From JBFKQC01 sp041627895 (GTDB lineage Bacteria > Pseudomonadota > Alphaproteobacteria > Rhodobacterales > Rhodobacteraceae): a stretch of DNA of 64,000 nt. Shown piece by piece: positions 59,630 to 64,000 of the stretch (position 1 is its first letter; each line of letters begins with the position of its first letter). The notes below the pieces were generated by a model. The model saw only the letters and a program-made list of their open reading frames with translations, ran no database searches and was not told the DNA's origin. A program made the position numbers and the translations under genes. The DNA is taken from the NCBI GenBank assembly GCA_041627895.1, contig JBFKQC010000006.1, positions 1-64,000 on the forward strand, given 5' to 3'.

Positions 59630-60982
59630 TTACGCCGCGTCCAGCGCGGATTGCGCGAGCCAGGCGGCAAAGGCGGCCTTGGCGCGGTCGGTATAGGCCT
59701 TGTAGCGCGCCGGGCGGTTGCGGCGCCCGCCCTTCATGTCGACCGGCGGGAACAGGCCGAAATTGACGTTCATCGGCTGGAAGGTCCTGGCCTCGGCGCC
59801 GCCGGTGATGTGGGTGACCAGCGCGCCCATGGCGGTTTCGGGCGGGGGCGGCGCGAGTGTGTGGCCGAGGATCTCGGCCGCCGCCATGCGTCCGGCCAGC
59901 AGACCCATCGCGGCGGATTCGACATAGCCCTCGACCCCGGTGATCTGGCCGGCGAAACGGATGTTCGGGCGCGTGCGCAGGCGCATCCCGTGGTCAAGCA
60001 GCGTGGGCGAGTTGATGAAGGTATTGCGGTGGATGCCCCCCAGCCGCGCGAACAAGGCGTTTTCGAGCCCCGGAATCATACGGAAAACATGGCCTTGCGC
60101 GCCATACTTCATCTTGGTCTGGAAGCCGACGATGTTGAACAGCGTGCCGAGCTTGTTGTCGCGGCGCAGCTGCACCACGGCATGCGGCTTTGTGTCCGGC
60201 GCGTGCGGGTTGGTCAGGCCGACCGGCTTCATCGGGCCGTGGCGCAGCGTCTCGCGGCCGCGTTCGGCCATCACCTCGATCGGCAGGCAGCCGTCGAAAT
60301 ACCGCGCCGTTTCGCCCTCGTGGAACTCGGTCTTGTCGGCGGCCAGCAGGGCGTCGATGAACGCCTCGTACTGGTCCCGGTCCATCGGGCAATTCAGGTA
60401 GGCGCGGCGTTCGTCCTCGGTTTCGCCCTTGTCATAGCGCGACTGGAACCAGGCCCGGCCCATGTCGATCGTGTCGGCATGGACGATGGGGGCGATGGCG
60501 TCGAAGAAGGCGAGCGCGTCTGCGCCGGTCTCGGCGCGGATCGCCTGCGCCAGCGCGCCCGAGGTCAGCGGGCCGGTGGCGATGATCCACTGCCCGTGGC
60601 GGGGCAACTCGGTGATCTCGCCCTCGGCCACGCGGATCCGGGGATGCGCGCGAAGCCTTGCGGTGACCCACTCGGCGAAGGGTTCGCGGTCGACGGCCAG
60701 CGCGCCGCCCGCGGGCAGCTTGTGGCGGTCGGCCGAGGCGATGATCAGCCCGCCGGCCGCGCGCATCTCCCAGTGCAACAGCCCAACCGCGTTCTGTTCG
60801 TCGTCATCCGACCGGAACGAGTTGGAACAGACCATCTCTGCCAGGTTGCCGGTCCGGTGCGCGAAGGTGCCGACCCGGGGCCGCATCTCGTGCAGCACGA
60901 CGTCGACGCCCATCTCGGCGGCCTGCCAGGCGGCTTCGGACCCGGCCATGCCGCCGCCGACGATATCAAGGGAAAAGGACAT
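59630..60982 (-). CDS. trmFO: Folate-dependent tRNA (uracil-5-)-methyltransferase TrmFO
   Basis: A 450-aa flavoenzyme that makes m5U54 in tRNA using methylenetetrahydrofolate. FAD-binding IVGGGMAGSEAAW lies at residues 7-19. LHEMRPRVGTFAHRT, AEMVCSNSFRSDD, and the C-terminal NVNFGLFPP motif are hallmarks. The ATG sits in the 3' arm of a perfect 10-bp inverted repeat, and no Shine-Dalgarno is visible. Confidence 0.95.
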   Translation of the reverse strand: MSFSLDIVGGGMAGSEAAWQAAEMGVDVVLHEMRPRVGTFAHRTGNLAEMVCSNSFRSDDDEQNAVGLLHWEMRAAGGLIIASADRHKLPAGGALAVDREPFAEWVTARLRAHPRIRVAEGEITELPRHGQWIIATGPLTSGALAQAIRAETGADALAFFDAIAPIVHADTIDMGRAWFQSRYDKGETEDERRAYLNCPMDRDQYEAFIDALLAADKTEFHEGETARYFDGCLPIEVMAERGRETLRHGPMKPVGLTNPHAPDTKPHAVVQLRRDNKLGTLFNIVGFQTKMKYGAQGHVFRMIPGLENALFARLGGIHRNTFINSPTLLDHGMRLRTRPNIRFAGQITGVEGYVESAAMGLLAGRMAAAEILGHTLAPPPPETAMGALVTHITGGAEARTFQPMNVNFGLFPPVDMKGGRRNRPARYKAYTDRAKAAFAAWLAQSALDAA

Positions 60983-61010
60983 GCGCCCGATCTAGTCGAC
61001 CGGGCGCATG
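60980..61010 (-). promoter_or_regulatory. Perfect inverted repeat enclosing the trmFO start codon
   Basis: CATGCGCCCG (60980-60989) and CGGGCGCATG (61001-61010) with an 11-nt loop. On the minus strand the 3' arm contains the trmFO ATG (60982-60980), and TCCTTTTCCC follows. It could act as terminator of the upstream gene, as a translation block, or as a protein-binding site. Confidence 0.65.
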
Positions 61011-61056
61011 TTTGGAAGTGTGGAGAGCGAGTACGAGTGATACGTGAGAGAGCTTG

Positions 61057-61647
61057 TCAGGCAGGCACCGGGGCACGGCGCCGCTTGGCCGGCCGGTCCC
61101 AGACGTCGGCAAACAGGTTGTCGACCTGGGCGTCCGGGTCGGTCTCGGCCGCGTCGACGCAGAGGTTCCAGGCATCGGTTGAGAGCCCTTGGTCCTGGTC
61201 CTCGTCATAGACGGCGCGGTCGGTGGTCGGCTGCGATTCCAGCGCGCTGATCCGGCGGCTTCCGCCCGGCTCGGTCACGGCGATCAGCAGGATTCCCCCA
61301 AGCAGTGCCATGTCGCGCCAGAACTCGCCGAGCGTCTGGTGGTCGCCGAAGTCGTAATGCGTGAAGCCCGACCAGAAGATGTAGACCGCCAGCATCAGCG
61401 CCGCGGGGCGCACCGCGACACCGACCATGATCGAGAAGGCCATCACGAAGAGATAGGTCGTGGTCACGATCTGGGCGTGCGGCCAGGCAAGCACCGGATC
61501 GAGGAAGGTCCGGCTGGCCGGTTCGAAGATCAGGCCGGTCGCCATGGCGAGGAAATACGACGCGATCAGGATGCGGACCACGGACAGCACGGTCCGCGAA
61601 ACCGGATTTCCCTTGTCGTAATGTCGAACTGGTCGAACCGTCGGCAT
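61057..61647 (-). CDS. DoxX-like membrane protein with acidic cytosolic tail
   Basis: A 196-aa protein with four hydrophobic segments (about 20-38, 60-80, 84-101, 116-134), including VVRILIASYFLAMATGLIF and YLFVMAFSIMVGVAVRPAALM, in the pattern of the DoxX family. About 60 polar residues follow (DEDQDQGLSTDAWNL, ETDPDAQVDNLF), ending in a basic stretch AKRRRAPV. Function unknown. GGGGAAG lies before ATG 61647. The 243-bp gap to gyrA has a T7 run on the minus strand near 61747 with only a short stem, and no ORF I can support. Confidence 0.8.
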   Translation of the reverse strand: MPTVRPVRHYDKGNPVSRTVLSVVRILIASYFLAMATGLIFEPASRTFLDPVLAWPHAQIVTTTYLFVMAFSIMVGVAVRPAALMLAVYIFWSGFTHYDFGDHQTLGEFWRDMALLGGILLIAVTEPGGSRRISALESQPTTDRAVYDEDQDQGLSTDAWNLCVDAAETDPDAQVDNLFADVWDRPAKRRRAPVPA

Positions 61648-61890
61648 TGTCTTCCCCAGGTTTCGGCGCCCCCGCCTGATGTGTCCAAAAGGACAGGCCG
61701 GTGTGGCGAAGCCGGGGCGGAATTGCGGCCGAACAAGGGCGGTCGAAAAAAATACCGAATTCCGGTTCCGGTTTGCGGACAATTCGACTTGTCTTTTCCG
61801 GATTGACGGCGAAACGGCGGCAATCCTTTGCCCGGGTGATCGGAAACGCCGCGCGGCACCGGCCGAATCGGTCGCCGGCGGGGGCCGGTT

Positions 61891-64000
61891 TCAGGCCTCT
61901 TCTTCGTCGTCGTCGCCCTGATCGGCGATCCAGGCGACCGAAACCACCTCTTCGCCGGCGCCGGTGTCGAACACCCTGACCCCGCCGGCCCCGCGCGAGC
62001 GAAAGCTGATCCCGTCCACCGGGCAGCGGATCGACTGGCCGGTCGAGGTGACCAGCATGATCTGATCGTCCATCTCGACCGGGAACGACGCCACCAGCCG
62101 GCCGCCGCGCATCGCCTTGTCCATCGCCGCGACCCCCTGGCCGCCGCGCCCGCGCACCGGGTAGTCGTGGCTCGACGAAAGCTTGCCGGCGCCCTTCGCG
62201 GTGATCGTCAGGATCAGGTCCTCTGCCGCCGACATTTCGGCGTAGCGCTCCTGCGGCAGGGCGACGTCGGCCACGGCCTCTTCGTCGTCGCTGATCTCGG
62301 CTCCGTCGGCTTCCTCGGCCATGCCCGCCACGGCGCGGCGCATCTTGAGGTAGGCGGCGCGTTCCTCGGGGCTGGCCTCGAAGTGCCGGATCACCGCCAT
62401 GCTGACCACGCCGTCGCCCCGGCCCAGCTTGATGCCCCGCACGCCGGTCGAATCGCGGCCCTTGAACACCCGCACATCGGTGGTCCGGAACCGGATCGCC
62501 CGGCCGCCCGCCGTCACCAGCATCACGTCGTCGTCCTCGGTGCAGATGCGCGCGTTCACCAGTGCGACGTCCTCGGGCAGCTTCATCGCGATCTTACCGT
62601 TCGACTTGACGTTGGTGAAATCGCTCAGCGCGTTGCGCCGCACGTCGCCGGCCGTGGTGGCAAAGACGATCTGCAGGTTCTCCCAGTCCTCTTCCGGCAC
62701 GTCGACCGGCATGATCGCCGCGATCGAGACGCCCTGCGGAATCGGCAGGATGTTGACGACGGCCTTGCCCTTCGACGTGCGCCCGCCCTGCGGCAGCCGC
62801 CAGGTCTTCAGCTTGTAGACCATGCCGTCGGTGGTGAAGAACAGCAATTGCGTGTGCGTGTTGGCGACGAAGAGAGTCGTGACGACGTCCTCTTCCTTGG
62901 TCGCCATGCCGGACAGGCCCTTGCCGCCGCGCTTCTGGCTGCGGAAGTCGACCAGCGGGGTGCGCTTGATGTAGCCGCCCGAGGTCACGGTCACGACCAT
63001 GTCCTCGCGCTCGATCAGGTCCTCGTCCTCCATGTCGCCGGACCATTCGACGATTTCGGTGCGGCGCGGGACGGCGAACTGATCCTTCACCTCGCGCAGC
63101 TCGTCGGCGATGATCGCCATGATCCGGTCGCGCGAGCGCAGGATCGCCAGGTAGTCCTTGATCTTCGCGGCCAGCTCTTCCAGCTCGTCGGTGATCGTCT
63201 TGACGCCGAGCTGGGTCAGGCGCTGAAGCTGCAGATCGAGGATCGCGCGGGCCTGGATCTCGCTCAGGTAATAGGTGCCGTCCTCGTTCACCGTGTGGCC
63301 CGGGTCGTCGATCAGCCGGATGTAGCCGGCGATCTCGGCCGCAGGCCAGCGCCGCTCCATCAGCCTTTCGCGGGCCTCGGCCGGCGTGGCGGAGGCGCGG
63401 ATCGTCGCCACCACCTCGTCGACGTTCGAGACCGCCACCGCGAGGCCGCACAGCACGTGGGACCGCTCGCGCGCCTTCCTCAGCTCGAAGGCGGTGCGCC
63501 GCGCCACGACCTCTTCGCGGAAGCCGATGAAGTAGCTCAGAAAGTCGTGCAGCGTCAGCTGCTCGGGCCGGCCGCCGTTCAGCGCCAGCATGTTGCAGCC
63601 GAACGAGGTCTGCATCTGGGTAAAGCGCCAGAGCTGGTTCAGCACCACTTCGGGCGTCGCCTCGCGTTTCAGTTCGATCACCACGCGCACGCCGACGCGG
63701 TCGGATTCGTCCTGGACGTGGGCAATGCCCTCGAGCTTCTTCTCCTTGGCCAGATCGGCGATCTGCTCGACCAGCCTGGCCTTGTTCACCTGATAGGGAA
63801 TCTCGTCGAGGACGATGGCGAAGCGGTCCTTGCGCAGCTCCTCGATCCGGGTCTTTGCCCGCACGATCACGCTTCCGCGGCCCTCGGTATAGGCCTTGCG
63901 CGCGCCCGAGCGGCCGAGGATCACGCCGCCGGTCGGGAAATCGGGGCCGGGCACGTACTCCATCAGCTGCATCGAATCGAGGTCGGGATTGTCGATCAGC
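61891..64000 (-). CDS. gyrA: DNA gyrase subunit A, C-terminal part (cut by window end)
   Basis: At least 702 residues; the N-terminal part with the catalytic tyrosine lies beyond base 64000. The tower and coiled-coil region comes first (LAKEKKLEGIAHVQDESD), then six beta-pinwheel blades. The GyrA box QKRGGKGLSG near window residue 335 identifies gyrase, not topoisomerase IV. A hydrophilic acidic insert (MAEEADGAEISDDEEA) separates late blades, and the protein ends DDDEEEA. The stop is TGA at 61891-61893. Confidence 0.96.
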   Translation of the reverse strand, partial: LIDNPDLDSMQLMEYVPGPDFPTGGVILGRSGARKAYTEGRGSVIVRAKTRIEELRKDRFAIVLDEIPYQVNKARLVEQIADLAKEKKLEGIAHVQDESDRVGVRVVIELKREATPEVVLNQLWRFTQMQTSFGCNMLALNGGRPEQLTLHDFLSYFIGFREEVVARRTAFELRKARERSHVLCGLAVAVSNVDEVVATIRASATPAEARERLMERRWPAAEIAGYIRLIDDPGHTVNEDGTYYLSEIQARAILDLQLQRLTQLGVKTITDELEELAAKIKDYLAILRSRDRIMAIIADELREVKDQFAVPRRTEIVEWSGDMEDEDLIEREDMVVTVTSGGYIKRTPLVDFRSQKRGGKGLSGMATKEEDVVTTLFVANTHTQLLFFTTDGMVYKLKTWRLPQGGRTSKGKAVVNILPIPQGVSIAAIMPVDVPEEDWENLQIVFATTAGDVRRNALSDFTNVKSNGKIAMKLPEDVALVNARICTEDDDVMLVTAGGRAIRFRTTDVRVFKGRDSTGVRGIKLGRGDGVVSMAVIRHFEASPEERAAYLKMRRAVAGMAEEADGAEISDDEEAVADVALPQERYAEMSAAEDLILTITAKGAGKLSSSHDYPVRGRGGQGVAAMDKAMRGGRLVASFPVEMDDQIMLVTSTGQSIRCPVDGISFRSRGAGGVRVFDTGAGEEVVSVAWIADQGDDDEEEA

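Noticed and set aside
1..64000. CRISPR arrays, rRNA, tRNA genes, insertion sequences
   Set aside because: I looked for direct repeats with regular spacers, T-loop motifs, and transposase-like ORFs with terminal inverted repeats and found none that hold up by eye.

Overview
The window is GC-rich chromosomal DNA from an alphaproteobacterium, almost certainly of the Rhodobacteraceae (Rhodobacter/Roseobacter group). Evidence: a sciP-ctrA pair, LpxI instead of LpxH for lipid A, DUF1153, IalB and YcbK-type periplasmic proteins, Tat-dependent solute-binding proteins, and a GTTC-N7-GTTC (alphaproteobacterial) LexA box. Genes are dense, many overlap by 4 nt (ATGA, GTGA), and both strands are used. I see no prophage, IS element, CRISPR array, rRNA or tRNA gene.

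Layout. 1-9269: a formate dehydrogenase island. It holds the end of the catalytic subunit, the FeS subunit, the cytochrome b subunit, a WD40-cytochrome c fusion and a 41-aa membrane peptide, then a tungstate-type ABC importer (tupBCA), fdhD and mobA-mobB-moeA. Together these supply and load a Mo/W-bis-MGD cofactor into a membrane-linked formate dehydrogenase. 9355-11888: two divergent cell-wall enzymes (YcbK-like peptidase, L,D-transpeptidase). 11944-14542: lpxD with a dedicated acyl carrier protein and a ketoacyl synthase. 14592-22152: IalB protein, a 441-bp intergenic region with two probable small RNA genes, a HerA-like ATPase, a CNNM/CorC protein, a phosphoesterase-like protein, xerD, a 511-aa secreted unknown and a 44-aa membrane peptide. 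22276-28756: aroK-aroB, an M50/CBS protease, ssb, a lytic transglycosylase, a TPR-rich protein and a SnoaL-like protein. 28878-36492: a peptide-type ABC importer operon (binding protein, two permeases, fused double ATPase) behind an AraC regulator.

36574-49930: housekeeping. miaA diverges from a long + strand run pyrH-frr-uppS-cdsA-dxr-rseP, then a 41-aa peptide with its own terminator, then bamA-skp-fabZ-lpxA-lpxI-lpxB. This links isoprenoid, phospholipid, outer membrane protein and lipid A synthesis. 50066-52412: mnmA diverging from sciP-ctrA, with CtrA-like boxes between sciP and ctrA. 52546-57193: ligA-recG and then a LexA-boxed gene for a 39-aa membrane peptide. 57287-61647: FeS scaffold, hisI, gluQ, methyltransferase, trmFO and a DoxX-like membrane protein. 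61891-64000: the C-terminal two thirds or more of gyrA, cut by the window end.

The most unusual signals are not in the large genes. They are: tandem small-RNA candidates at 15336-15575, one with an anti-Shine-Dalgarno loop; the putative SOS-controlled micropeptide at 56868-56987; two arrays of an 11-bp tandem unit just upstream of fdhD and of the fused ABC ATPase gene; a 78-bp element present twice, each time immediately after a stop codon; and hairpins that cover the ribosome-binding site of lpxD and the start codon of trmFO.
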